From: JAUSIF01 sp040901465
GTDB taxonomy: Bacteria > Pseudomonadota > Alphaproteobacteria > Rhizobiales > Xanthobacteraceae
NCBI GenBank assembly: GCA_040901465.1
Contig: JBBDYN010000028.1
Location: forward strand, 124,001 to 188,000
Length of the DNA stretch: 64,000 nucleotides
Direction: 5' to 3'
Shown here piece after piece: positions 44,001-51,295 of this stretch; position 1 is the stretch's first letter; each line of letters starts with the position of its first letter. Position numbers and translations under genes: made by a program. Under the pieces are notes generated by a model. It was not told where the DNA came from. It worked only from the letters and a program-made list of their open reading frames with translations, and did no database searches.

Positions 44001-44541
44001 GAGTGCCGAACAGGACGGCGAATGCAGCCATGGTCACGGCAACCACGAGCGCGAGGTCGCCGAACATCGGCGCGAGAGAAGAGACGGATGGCTGTTGGCC
44101 GAGAATTGTAAGGAGCGAAGCGGATACCGCCTTGAGCTGGAGCGCGATATAGGGCACGGCGCCGATCACCGCGACCACGGTCACGATCGCCGCCACGACC
44201 TGGCTCTTGCCGTAGCGCGCGGCGATGAAGTCGGCGATCGAGGTGATGTTTTGCGCCTTGGCAAGCCGCACGATCTTGAGGATGAGCGGAAAGCCGAGCA
44301 CCATCATCAACACTGGACCGAGATAGATCGTGAGAAAGTCGAAGCCCTGTGCCGAGGAAAGCCCGACCGATCCGAAAAACGTCCAGGATGTGCAGTAGAC
44401 CGCGAGCGAAAGCGGATAGATCCAGGGACGGATGCCGCGCTTGCCCGCGCCCGGGCGCACGCGATCCCCGTAACTCGCCACGGCAAAAAGGAAGCCGATG
44501 TAGGCGAGCGCAATTCCGATGACGACCCAGCCTTGCAGCAT
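41026..44541 (-). CDS. Sodium:solute symporter-histidine kinase-receiver hybrid sensor (CrbS/CbrA-like)
   Basis: A 1171-residue membrane sensor. Residues 1 to about 530 are an SSS-type symporter domain with about 13 helices (SLAVYCTSWTFFGSVGLSSA near the start). A PAS-like segment (FDKDLQLICWNSQFGEMLDLP) and a coiled coil (ANENLERRVKERTEELTRLN) follow. The HisKA site is His816 in AAASHDILQPL, the HATPase has NLVSNAIKYTP and GLGLGLSIVERIA, and a C-terminal receiver has Asp1099 in ALLVDYHLDEG. Start ATG 44541 was preferred over a GTG at 44568. Such symporter-kinase fusions sense the transported solute; acetate is the likely cue given the neighbouring carboxylate symporter and LuxR regulator. 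Confidence 0.92.
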   Translation of the reverse strand: MLQGWVVIGIALAYIGFLFAVASYGDRVRPGAGKRGIRPWIYPLSLAVYCTSWTFFGSVGLSSAQGFDFLTIYLGPVLMMVLGFPLILKIVRLAKAQNITSIADFIAARYGKSQVVAAIVTVVAVIGAVPYIALQLKAVSASLLTILGQQPSVSSLAPMFGDLALVVAVTMAAFAVLFGTRHIDATEHQEGLMLAIATESLVKLIAFLVVGVFVLFYLFEGPMDLVSRAAERADISAIFTKSINPATWLTMTVLSFLAIVLLPRQFHVMVVENNGEDELRRARWLFPLYLVLINLFVVPIAMAGLLTFPNGNVDSDMFVLALPLSANADMLALLAFVGGLSAATAMVIVESVAVAIMVSNDIVVPLVLRRRGNETGKRADMGALLLRARRFSIFCVLLLAYLYYHMAGEAQLAQIGLLSFAAVAQFGPAFFGGLFWRQATARGAIAGLAIGVVVWAYTLLLPSVVAAGLVDRTILDAGMFGITHLRPQALFGLEATPLTHGVLWSLGLNILAFVAVSMLTSATPIERLQANVFVETKSAPITPSFRLWRSAVTVEELISTVARYLGEERTRRSFGSYAQTRGVALDPRREADMHLLRYAEHVLASAIGAASSRLVLSLLLRKGTVSPQAALKLLDDASAAIQYNREILQSAIDHVQEGIAVFDKDLQLICWNSQFGEMLDLPPDIGRLGARLDEILRVAAERGDFGPGHAGELVADRLQRYVDRTASFRERFLKHGIVVEIRSNRMPDGGIVVTYTDITPTVEAAEALERANENLERRVKERTEELTRLNVALARAKSEADEANISKTRFLAAASHDILQPLNAARLYATSLVERKRQGDEAKLAGNIDASLEAVEEILGALLDISRLDTGAMQPELSDFRIDEIFCQLDVEFAPLAAEKGLELTFVPSSLAVRSDRRLLRRLLQNLVSNAIKYTPKGRVLVGCRRRGARLRIQVIDTGLGVPASKQRIIFQEFQRLDQGAKAARGLGLGLSIVERIARILGHKVNLRSAPEKGSTFSLELPIAPAVPRVEALRADQPLAATPLEGVVVLCIENEPQVLAGMESLLSGWGCHVLTAPDLEGAFTAIRESGHRPDALLVDYHLDEGNGVDAVVALRLQVGDGIPAALVTADRSPAVRDSARAKDILVFNKPVKPAAMRAFLAQWRVARPAAE

Positions 44542-44610
44542 CCTCACACCTGGGCCACTCTTGAACACCGGGCGGAAACGCCCAGCCCCTCAAGGGACTA
44601 TAGCCGATTA

Positions 44611-44671
44611 ATCTTGTCCATGCCGGGCTCGTGCGCCCGGCGATCTTGACCAAGCCGGGCTCGTGCGCCCG
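44611..44671. repeat. Two tandem 29-bp hairpin-forming direct repeats
   Basis: Two units with 27 of 29 identical bases lie at 44611-44639 and 44643-44671, with a 32-base period. Each contains CGGGC TCGTGC GCCCG, a 5-bp stem and 6-base loop. They sit in the divergent promoter region between the hybrid sensor and the gene at 44697. They could be regulator binding sites or RNA hairpins. Confidence 0.7.
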
Positions 44672-44696
44672 TTAACGAGCGGGGATCGAAGCAGAC

Positions 44697-45332
44697 ATGG
44701 GAATTCTCGATTGGTTCAAGCGCCCGCCGCCGATCGCGGACAGTGCGGCGCTGGTGGATTTTCTCGATAGCCATGCGGCCTTCATGGTCCAGAAAGGCAT
44801 TTTTGACTACACGCGCGCCATTGCCGGCCCGAGCTTCAGCTTGCTGATCAGGGAATCGGTCTTCGCCGCCGCGGTCGACGCGGCGCGCTGGAAGAACTAT
44901 CCGCTGGCGCTTTCGATGGTCGCCGAAATGGTCGATGGCGTATTGCGGCCGTTCGCCTCGTCAAAGGAGGAGCTCGGGAGCGCCCTGACCCGGACAGCGC
45001 TGGATGTCTTCGACGGCTATGCGGTACCGGCTGCACTCGGCGCCGAAGCCTGGTCGGCCGCGCGCCTCGATCTGGAGACGCGACTAAAGCGGATTACGTT
45101 ACATGCGACGAAATTTGCGAAAGACATTCCGCTTCCGCTCGCCGAGGCGGTGTTCAATGGAATGCCGATCCACGAGCGGCTGCGCGGAAATCATATCGAG
45201 TGGGTACGGAACAGTTTGCGCTCCAATCTGATCCGCATGCACGAGGAATTCAGCGAGCGAGCGGATTGTGCAGCGCTTGTCGCTATGCTCGGCGTGGCAT
45301 CGCCGGCTCGCGCGCCGCAACCGACCGCCTGA
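44697..45332 (+). CDS. Conserved hypothetical soluble protein, 211 aa
   Basis: A 211-residue, mostly alpha-helical cytoplasmic protein starting MGILDWFKRPPPIADSAALV, with FLDSHAAFMVQKGIFDYTRA and the segment FSLLIRESVFAAAVDAARWKNYPLALSMVAEMV. Later it has MPIHERLRGNHIEWVRNSLRSNL. Proteins with this opening and length occur in many alphaproteobacteria and are annotated only as hypothetical. No signal peptide, membrane helix or catalytic motif is seen. The next gene starts 10 bases after its stop, so it is probably in one operon with the exonuclease-CBS fusion. Its function is unknown. Confidence 0.75.
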   Translation: MGILDWFKRPPPIADSAALVDFLDSHAAFMVQKGIFDYTRAIAGPSFSLLIRESVFAAAVDAARWKNYPLALSMVAEMVDGVLRPFASSKEELGSALTRTALDVFDGYAVPAALGAEAWSAARLDLETRLKRITLHATKFAKDIPLPLAEAVFNGMPIHERLRGNHIEWVRNSLRSNLIRMHEEFSERADCAALVAMLGVASPARAPQPTA

Positions 45333-45342
45333 GCAGGGCGCC

Positions 45343-47469
45343 GTGGCGGACCGGGTGAGCGCAACGCCTCTTCTCGCGCTCGACGCGGTCGCGCTTGACA
45401 CCGAAACCACGAGCCTCGACCCCGCTCGTGCGCGGCTCGTCGAAATCGGCGCCTACCGTCTTGCTGCGGGACGCATCGAATCCGGCCTGCGATTTCATTC
45501 GCTGGTCGACCCGGCTGAACCGATCCCGCCTGAATCAACTCGTATTCACGGCATCGACGCCGCACGTCTCAAGGACGCCCCCGACTTTGCCGCGGCTTGG
45601 GCGCGCTTTCAGGCGTTTCTCGGCGATGCCGTCGTGATCGGTCACACGATCGACTACGACCTCGCGGTGTTCGCGAACGAAGCAAGGCGCGCGCAGATCG
45701 ACTACCGCGCTCCGCGCGCGATCGACGTCCGCATCCTCGCGGAATTCGTAAAGCAAAACCTTCCCGGCTTCTCCATCGAACAATTGGCGGCCTGGCTCGA
45801 CATCAAGGTGGAAAACCGCCACTCGGCGCTCGGCGACGCGGCGGCCACCGCGCGCATCTTCGCGGCACTCGTCCCGCTCCTGCGCGAGCGCGGCATCCGC
45901 ACCTTTGCCGAGGCCGAAACCGTATGCCGGGATTTTTCCGAGGCCATGGCGCACCGCATTGGCCGGCTCGATCTGGCTGCCACACGAAGCGACCCGGAGC
46001 GCGCGCTCGCCCGGCTCGATTCCTATCCTTATCGTCATCGCATCCGCGACGTTATGTCGAAGCCGCCGCTCTTCATCGCACCGGATGCGCTGCTGTCGGC
46101 GGCGATGGATATGCTGATGCAGAAGCGTGTGAGCTCGCTCTTCGTCGCGCCGAAAGCGGACGCTGGGGATGTGGGGCCGCTTTCCGCGAAGCAGACCGGA
46201 ATTCTGACCGAGCGCGACGTCCTGCGCGCGGTCGCAAACCAAGGCGCCGCGGCACTGGCAATGCCGGTCGACACGTTCGCGAGTCGTCCCCTGGCGGCCG
46301 TTCCCGCCGAGGCTTTCGTCTATCGGGCGATCGGCCGCATGAGCCGCCTGAAAATTCGCCATCTCTGCGTGGTCGACGAGGCCGATCGCGTGGTCGGTGC
46401 GCTGTCCGCGCGCGATCTCCTGCGCCTGCGCGCGGGCGAGGCGGTGTCGCTCGGCGACGAGATCGACGAAGCCACGGACGTGCATGAACTCGCCCGCGCC
46501 TGGGCGAAACTGCCCGCTGTCGCCCGCGCCCTCGTCACCGAAGGCGTCGATGCCCGCGACATCGCCGCCGTCATTTCCAGCGAGTTGCGCGCGCTTACGC
46601 GCCGCGCTGCGATCTTCGGCGAGCAGCGCATGCGCGAATCCGCGCAGGGCGGCCCGCCCGTGCCATATGCCGTGCTCGTGCTCGGCTCCGCTGGCCGCGG
46701 CGAGAGCCTGCTTGCCATGGATCAGGACAATGCGATCGTCTTCACGGAGGGCAAGCCCGACGGCGCCAACGACCGCTGGTTCGCGGCCCTCGGCACGCAC
46801 ATCGCCGATATCCTGCACGAAGTCGGCGTTCCATACTGCCAGGGCGGCGTCATGGCAAAGAACCTCCCTTGGCGCTGCAGCGCCGCCCTCTGGCGCGAGC
46901 GGATCGCCGAATGGATCACCCGATCCAATCCGCAAGATTTGCTTTCGGTAGATATCTTCTTCGACTTCCGCGCCGTGCACGGCGACCGTGCGCTCGCGGA
47001 AAGTCTCTGGCGCGACGCCCTCGATCTCGCGAAAGGCCAAATTGCCTTTCTGAAGCTATTGGCCGAAGCCGCCGGGCCGTTCGACCCGCCGCTCGGCTTC
47101 TTCGGCATCAAGACCGACAGCGGCCGCGTCGACCTGAAGCGCGGCGGAATGTTCGGCATCGTCGCGGCGGCGCGCGTCCTCGCGCTCCGCTTTCACGTGG
47201 CCGAGCGCGCGACGCGCGCGCGCCTGGAAGGTGTGAAGGCCCTGAAGGTCGGCGCCGAGCGCGATCTCGATGCGCTGATCGAATCCCACGGCGTGCTGCT
47301 CGCTGCCGTACTCGGCCAGCAACTGGTGGATATCGCCGCCGGCCGCCCGCCGTCGAACAAGGTCGAGATTCGCCGCTTGAGCCGCGCCGAGCAGGAGAAG
47401 CTGAAGGCGGCGCTGAAGAGCCTGAAAAACGCCGACGAAATGGTGCGCGATCTTCTCACCACACGCTAA
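45343..47469 (+). CDS. DEDD exonuclease-CBS-DUF294 nucleotidyltransferase-like fusion protein
   Basis: A 708-residue multidomain protein. Residues 14-175 are a DnaQ-like 3'-5' exonuclease: Asp19 and Glu21 (ALDTETTSLD), HTIDYDLAVFANE, and His-x4-Asp in NRHSALGDAAATARIF. Residues about 225-365 hold two CBS units (VMSKPPLFIAPDALLSAAMD, IRHLCVVDEADRVVGALSARDL). Residues about 400-560 are a DUF294/GlnD-type nucleotidyltransferase domain (VLGSAGRGESLLAMDQDNAIVF), followed by DUF294_C. CBS units bind adenine nucleotides, so the nuclease or transferase activity may respond to energy state; the substrate is unknown. The GTG at 45343 follows GAGCAGGGC. The fusion is known in Hyphomicrobiales but not characterised, to my knowledge. 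Confidence 0.88.
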   Translation: MADRVSATPLLALDAVALDTETTSLDPARARLVEIGAYRLAAGRIESGLRFHSLVDPAEPIPPESTRIHGIDAARLKDAPDFAAAWARFQAFLGDAVVIGHTIDYDLAVFANEARRAQIDYRAPRAIDVRILAEFVKQNLPGFSIEQLAAWLDIKVENRHSALGDAAATARIFAALVPLLRERGIRTFAEAETVCRDFSEAMAHRIGRLDLAATRSDPERALARLDSYPYRHRIRDVMSKPPLFIAPDALLSAAMDMLMQKRVSSLFVAPKADAGDVGPLSAKQTGILTERDVLRAVANQGAAALAMPVDTFASRPLAAVPAEAFVYRAIGRMSRLKIRHLCVVDEADRVVGALSARDLLRLRAGEAVSLGDEIDEATDVHELARAWAKLPAVARALVTEGVDARDIAAVISSELRALTRRAAIFGEQRMRESAQGGPPVPYAVLVLGSAGRGESLLAMDQDNAIVFTEGKPDGANDRWFAALGTHIADILHEVGVPYCQGGVMAKNLPWRCSAALWRERIAEWITRSNPQDLLSVDIFFDFRAVHGDRALAESLWRDALDLAKGQIAFLKLLAEAAGPFDPPLGFFGIKTDSGRVDLKRGGMFGIVAAARVLALRFHVAERATRARLEGVKALKVGAERDLDALIESHGVLLAAVLGQQLVDIAAGRPPSNKVEIRRLSRAEQEKLKAALKSLKNADEMVRDLLTTR

Positions 47470-47509
47470 CTTCGGCTAGCATCGAAGCTTCAAGACGGAG
47501 GAGCGAGTC

Positions 47510-47920
47510 ATGCTGCAGGAATTCCGCGAATTTGCCGTGCGCGGCAGCGTGGTCGATCTCGCCATCGGCGTCATCATTGGCGCCGCCTTTAATTCGATCG
47601 TCCAATCGATCGTCGGCGACATTTTCATGCCGGTGATCGGCGCGATCACCGGCGGGCTCGACTTCTCGAATTATTTCACCGCGCTTTCCGGCAAGGCGAC
47701 GGCAGACACGCTTGCCGACGCCAAGAAACAGGGCGCCGTGCTCGCCTGGGGCAATTTCTTGACGGTAGCGCTCAATTTCCTGATCGTGGCCTGGGTGCTG
47801 TTCCTGGTCGTGAAGGGAATCAACCGCCTGCGGCGGCAGGATGCGGAGAAGCCGCCTGCAGTTCCGACGCGCCAGGAAATCTTGCTCACCGAAATCCGCG
47901 ATCTGCTGAAGGCCCGTTAG
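47510..47920 (+). CDS. mscL: Large-conductance mechanosensitive channel
   Basis: A 136-residue pentameric channel subunit of the inner membrane that opens under extreme membrane tension and releases solutes on hypo-osmotic shock. The N-terminal helix MLQEFREFAVRGSVVDLAIG leads into TM1 (VIIGAAFNSIVQSIVGDIFMP), the periplasmic loop is short, and TM2 is FLTVALNFLIVAWVLFLVV. The C-terminal amphipathic segment ends TEIRDLLKAR. All conserved features and length fit MscL. A GGAGGAGCGAGTC ribosome binding site precedes the start. It is located 40 bases after the exonuclease fusion. Confidence 0.96.
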   Translation: MLQEFREFAVRGSVVDLAIGVIIGAAFNSIVQSIVGDIFMPVIGAITGGLDFSNYFTALSGKATADTLADAKKQGAVLAWGNFLTVALNFLIVAWVLFLVVKGINRLRRQDAEKPPAVPTRQEILLTEIRDLLKAR

Positions 47921-48017
47921 GCTTCGCTACGCGCCCGCCGCGAGCGCGCCATGATGGACCCGCATGGGACATGGCGGCGCGGCACGCTATCGTGCCGGCG
48001 CAATCGAAGGACTCCCG

Positions 48018-49214
48018 ATGGCAGCCGAGCCCGCTCGCTCGCCCAGGAACGCGACGCTTCTCGACCATGTCCGCGCCGCCGCGCGCGGCATGGAGGTGAG
48101 CGGCATCGTCGAAGTGATGAAGTATGGCTTCGGCCGCGATGGCCTGATCCCGCTCTGGGCGGGCGAGGGCGACCTGCCGACGCCCGACTTCATCTGTGAC
48201 GCCGCGATGCGCTCGCTCGAGGCCGGTGAAACCTTCTACACGTGGCAGCGCGGCATCCCCGAACTGCGTATGGCACTCGCGCGCTATCACGCGACGCACT
48301 ACGGGATCGCCCCCGACCCGGAGCGCTTCTGCATCACCGCGTCCGGCATGCACGCGATCGCGCTTGCCTTCGCCTTGACGCTCGACCCCGGCGATGAGGT
48401 GATCATCCCTTCGCCCTCTTGGCCGAACGCGGGCGCTGCGGCGAACGCGGCTGCAGCCAGGCCCATGTTCGTACCGATGACGCTCGGTGCGAACGGCGTT
48501 TCGCTTGATCTCGACCGGCTTGCCGACGCCGTCGGCCGCCGCACGCGCGCGATTTTTCTCAATAGCCCCGGCAATCCCACCGGCTGGGTCGCGAGCCGCG
48601 CCGATCTCGCCGCCGTGCTCACGCTCGCGCGCAAGCACGGGCTCTGGATCGTCGCCGACGAAGTCTATGGCCGCTTTTATTGGGGCGAAGGCGCCCGCGC
48701 GCCGTCCTTCCATGACGTGATGGAGCCGGGCGACCGCGTTCTTTTCGTCAATACGTTTTCGAAGAACTGGGCCATGACCGGCTGGCGCATCGGTTGGATC
48801 GAGGCCGATCCCTCGCTCGGGCAGGTGATCGAGAATCTGATTCAGGCCTCGACGTCGGGCGTCGCCGTCTTCATGCAGCGCGCGGCTGTCGTCGCCCTCG
48901 AGGGCGGCGAGGGTTTCGTCGCGCACCAGGTCGAGCGTGCCCGCCGCGGCCGCGAGATCGTCGCAACGCTCGCCGGCACCGGCCGCATCCGCCTCGCGCC
49001 GCCGGCGGGCGCCTTCTATCAATTGCTCGCCATTGACGGCGAGCTCGACTCGCGCGCGCTCGCCTTCCGGCTGATCGACGAGGCGAACATCGGGCTCGCC
49101 CCCGGCACCGCGTTTGGACCGGGCGCCGAGCAGCACCTGCGCCTTTGCTTCTCGCGCAGTGCCGAGAGCCTCGGCGAGGCCGTCGATCGCTTGACCGCCT
49201 GGCTGAAACAATGA
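48018..49214 (+). CDS. Class I/II pyridoxal-phosphate aminotransferase
   Basis: A 398-residue aspartate-aminotransferase-fold enzyme. Family motifs are GLIPLWAGEGDLPTPDFI, FYTWQRGIPELRMALARY, the cofactor site NSPGNPTGWVAS, and the PLP lysine Lys249 in NTFSKNWAMTGWRIGW. The arginine of the alpha-carboxylate site is in LRLCFSRSAE. The start at 48018 (MAAEPARS) follows GAAGGACTCCCG; an upstream ATG at 47964 lacks a good leader. The amino acid handled is not evident; neighbours (mscL, AbrB-type protein) give no pathway clue. Confidence 0.92.
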   Translation: MAAEPARSPRNATLLDHVRAAARGMEVSGIVEVMKYGFGRDGLIPLWAGEGDLPTPDFICDAAMRSLEAGETFYTWQRGIPELRMALARYHATHYGIAPDPERFCITASGMHAIALAFALTLDPGDEVIIPSPSWPNAGAAANAAAARPMFVPMTLGANGVSLDLDRLADAVGRRTRAIFLNSPGNPTGWVASRADLAAVLTLARKHGLWIVADEVYGRFYWGEGARAPSFHDVMEPGDRVLFVNTFSKNWAMTGWRIGWIEADPSLGQVIENLIQASTSGVAVFMQRAAVVALEGGEGFVAHQVERARRGREIVATLAGTGRIRLAPPAGAFYQLLAIDGELDSRALAFRLIDEANIGLAPGTAFGPGAEQHLRLCFSRSAESLGEAVDRLTAWLKQ

Positions 49215-49252
49215 CCTTCTGACTTCAAATCACCATCCGGCGCGTCCCCACG

Positions 49253-50323
49253 ATGACCAATTTCGTTTCCACGATCGGTGCTCGGCCACCAGTCGCAATC
49301 GCGGCGACGATTGTCGCGGCGGCAGCAGGCGGCGCGCTGTTTGTGCTGTTCGGCCTGCCGGCGGCTTGGCTCTCCGGCTCGCTCGTGGCGGTGACGGCGC
49401 TCGCGCTCGCGGGCTTTCCCGCGCACGTGCCCGACGCGCTGCGCCGCGCCGTTTTCCTGCTCCTCGGAATCTCGATGGGTGCGGCCGTGACGCCGGAAAC
49501 GATCGCCGGCATCCGTACCTGGCCGATCACCATGGCGTTTCTCGTGCTGTCGTTGCCGGGCACAATGGCCGCCGTGATGCTTTATCTGCGCTGGACCGGG
49601 TGGGATCGCGAATCCGTCCTTTACGCCAGTGCACCCGGCGCCATGTCGAGCGTGCTGGCGCTCGCCTCAGCCGCCGGAGTGGACGTGCGCAAGGTCGCCT
49701 TTGCCCAATCGGTACGCGTGTTTCTTCTGATTGTCGCATTGCCGGGCATTTTCGGCTGGCTCGGGCTGATCGCGCCGGAGGGCACGGCCGTGCCGTCGCC
49801 GATCGCGGTCGATCATGCCTGGGAGATCGCCCTCATGGCCGCCTCCGGTATCGCCGCCGGCCTCATCGCCGACCGTCTCGGCGTTCCCGGTGGGCTGATC
49901 GTCGGCTCCATGGCAGCGAGCGCGGTGCTGCATGGGGCCGGCTACGTGGAAGCGCGAGTTCCGCAATATGCGCTGGTCCCGTGCTTTGTTCTGCTCGGCG
50001 CGTTCATCGGCGCGCGTTTCGTCGGCACCGATTTGGCGATGGTCCGCCGCCTGTTCGTGGATTCGATCGGCGCGTTCGTCGTCGCCGTCGTCGTATCGAC
50101 CGTATTCGCGCTCGCCGCCGCGATGCTTTCGGGCGAGGGCGCCGCCAAGACGATTCTCGCCCTTGCGCCCGGCGGACTCGAAGCGATGATCATTCTCGCG
50201 TTCCTGATCGGGCTCGATCCCGCCTTCGTCGGCGCGCATCACATCGTGCGGTTTCTCTTGATCGCGCTGTTCCTGCCGCTCGTAGCCCGACTCCTGTTCG
50301 GCAAGCCGGCGAAGACGCAATAG
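49253..50323 (+). CDS. AbrB family membrane protein (putative transporter/regulator)
   Basis: A 356-residue integral membrane protein with about ten helices in two repeated halves, each with a GLPAAWLSGSLVAVTALAL-like start and an FLLLGISMGAAVTPETI-type segment. The second repeat is LGVPGGLIVGSMAASAVLH with CFVLLGAFIGARFVGTDL. This is the PF05145 'AbrB/ammonia monooxygenase' family, which is misleadingly named. It is neither an ammonia monooxygenase nor the Bacillus AbrB DNA-binding protein, and some members are thought to be aromatic-acid or amino-acid transport factors. It begins 38 bases after the aminotransferase and ends facing the MXKDX gene. The substrate is unknown. Confidence 0.87.
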   Translation: MTNFVSTIGARPPVAIAATIVAAAAGGALFVLFGLPAAWLSGSLVAVTALALAGFPAHVPDALRRAVFLLLGISMGAAVTPETIAGIRTWPITMAFLVLSLPGTMAAVMLYLRWTGWDRESVLYASAPGAMSSVLALASAAGVDVRKVAFAQSVRVFLLIVALPGIFGWLGLIAPEGTAVPSPIAVDHAWEIALMAASGIAAGLIADRLGVPGGLIVGSMAASAVLHGAGYVEARVPQYALVPCFVLLGAFIGARFVGTDLAMVRRLFVDSIGAFVVAVVVSTVFALAAAMLSGEGAAKTILALAPGGLEAMIILAFLIGLDPAFVGAHHIVRFLLIALFLPLVARLLFGKPAKTQ

Positions 50324-50335
50324 GCACGCAAGAAA

Positions 50336-50359
50336 CGGCCGGCGCGTGATGGCCGGCCG
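50336..50359. terminator. Stem-loop between convergent genes
   Basis: CGGCCGGC (50336-50343) pairs with GCCGGCCG (50352-50359) around an 8-base loop. It lies 12 bases after the AbrB-family stop and 25 bases before the end of the convergent MXKDX gene. There is no T-run, so terminator function is probable but not certain. Confidence 0.5.
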
Positions 50360-50384
50360 CTCGCAATCCTGTAGCGCGAGGCGC

Positions 50385-50621
50385 TTACTTTTTCTTGTCG
50401 TCTTTCATCATCTCATCCTTCTTCATCTTCTCGTCCTTCGCCATCTTTTCTTCCTTCATCTTTTCTTCCTTCATCATCTCTTCCTTCTTCTTGTCGGTCA
50501 TTTTGTCTTGCACGAGCTGCACGTTGGAAATGTCCGAGAGGCTCGGCGCATAGAACGCCGTGACGAGCGTCGTCGAACCGATGAAGACCGCGGCGGCGAC
50601 GAAGGCGATAGGCGCTTTCAT
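50385..50621 (-). CDS. Pentapeptide MXKDX-repeat exported protein
   Basis: A 78-residue protein. The N-terminal hydrophobic stretch APIAFVAAAVFIGSTTLVTAF acts as a signal or anchor, and the C-terminal half is a low-complexity run of Met, Lys, Asp and Glu in five-residue steps (KMKEEKMAKDEKMKKDEMM, then KDDKKK). This fits the 'pentapeptide MXKDX repeat' family, whose function is unknown. The start at 50621 (MKAPIAF) follows GGGAGCCCCTC. The methionine-rich repeat could chelate metals or be sticky, but this is only a guess. It is convergent with the AbrB-family gene. Confidence 0.8.
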   Translation of the reverse strand: MKAPIAFVAAAVFIGSTTLVTAFYAPSLSDISNVQLVQDKMTDKKKEEMMKEEKMKEEKMAKDEKMKKDEMMKDDKKK

Positions 50622-50825
50622 GAGGGGCTCCCTGAAATGGTTGTGCACAAGGCCGCCGCGCCTCCGCAATCGCCCGAGGTGCGATCGGAACGCACGGCCG
50701 CCATTCATGTCGTTCGTTGCGCCCGCGCCAAACGTACGCGCTCACACAGACTCATGATCGGTCGGGGAGCGTAAAATCTGCTGGAGGTTCAGGCCGGTCC
50801 ACGCGGGCGCCGATGCGCCGGGGAA

Positions 50826-50900
<75 letters not shown>

Positions 50901-51013
50901 GCTGGAAAGCGAACGGCTCGCGGCCGCCCCGCCGCGAAACCGCGCGAACGTGCCATAGGGGAGGGCCCGCCCGCAAGCTTGCGGCGCCGCCGTCCGGCGA
51001 GTACCGCTTGTCC

Positions 51014-51199
51014 ATGACCGACAAGCGCAATCCGGGATCGCGCCGGGAACAGGAGGAGGGCCGGGCCGAGCGGCTGGCCGCGGCGTTGCGCGCGAACCTC
51101 CGCCGCCGCAAGATGCAGGCACGCGGACGCTCCGCGGCCGGCCCGAAGGCCGCCGGCGGCGAAAAGGCGCGCACTGAGCGCGAACCGGCGGGGGAATAA
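51014..51199 (+). CDS. Small basic conserved protein upstream of murA, 61 aa
   Basis: A 61-residue, arginine- and alanine-rich protein, opening MTDKRNPGSRREQEEGRAER and continuing LAAALRANLRRRKMQARGRS. A short protein with the ALR.NL.RRK.QARGR core precedes murA in many Bradyrhizobium-like genomes, which supports it as a real gene despite its size. It probably forms one basic helix. Its function is unknown. About 100 bases of leader separate it from murA; a palindromic stretch lies between the tRNA-Thr gene and this gene. It is also covered by opposing spurious frames, which were left out. Confidence 0.68.
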   Translation: MTDKRNPGSRREQEEGRAERLAAALRANLRRRKMQARGRSAAGPKAAGGEKARTEREPAGE

Positions 51200-51295
51200 G
51201 TGCCATGTTGGCAACCCGCCATTTTCTCGCCCCGACTCCGGCGCTAGCGTCGCCTTTCGGTCGCCTTTTCCCGACCCCCGCCACTGGAGCCTGAG

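Noticed and set aside
42137..44649. Long plus- and minus-strand frames over the sensor kinase
   Set aside because: Low-complexity Arg/His/Asp-rich translations on other frames of a clear membrane sensor gene.
44611..44671. Possible CRISPR array
   Set aside because: Only two units, spaced by 3 bases, with no spacers and no cas genes in the window.
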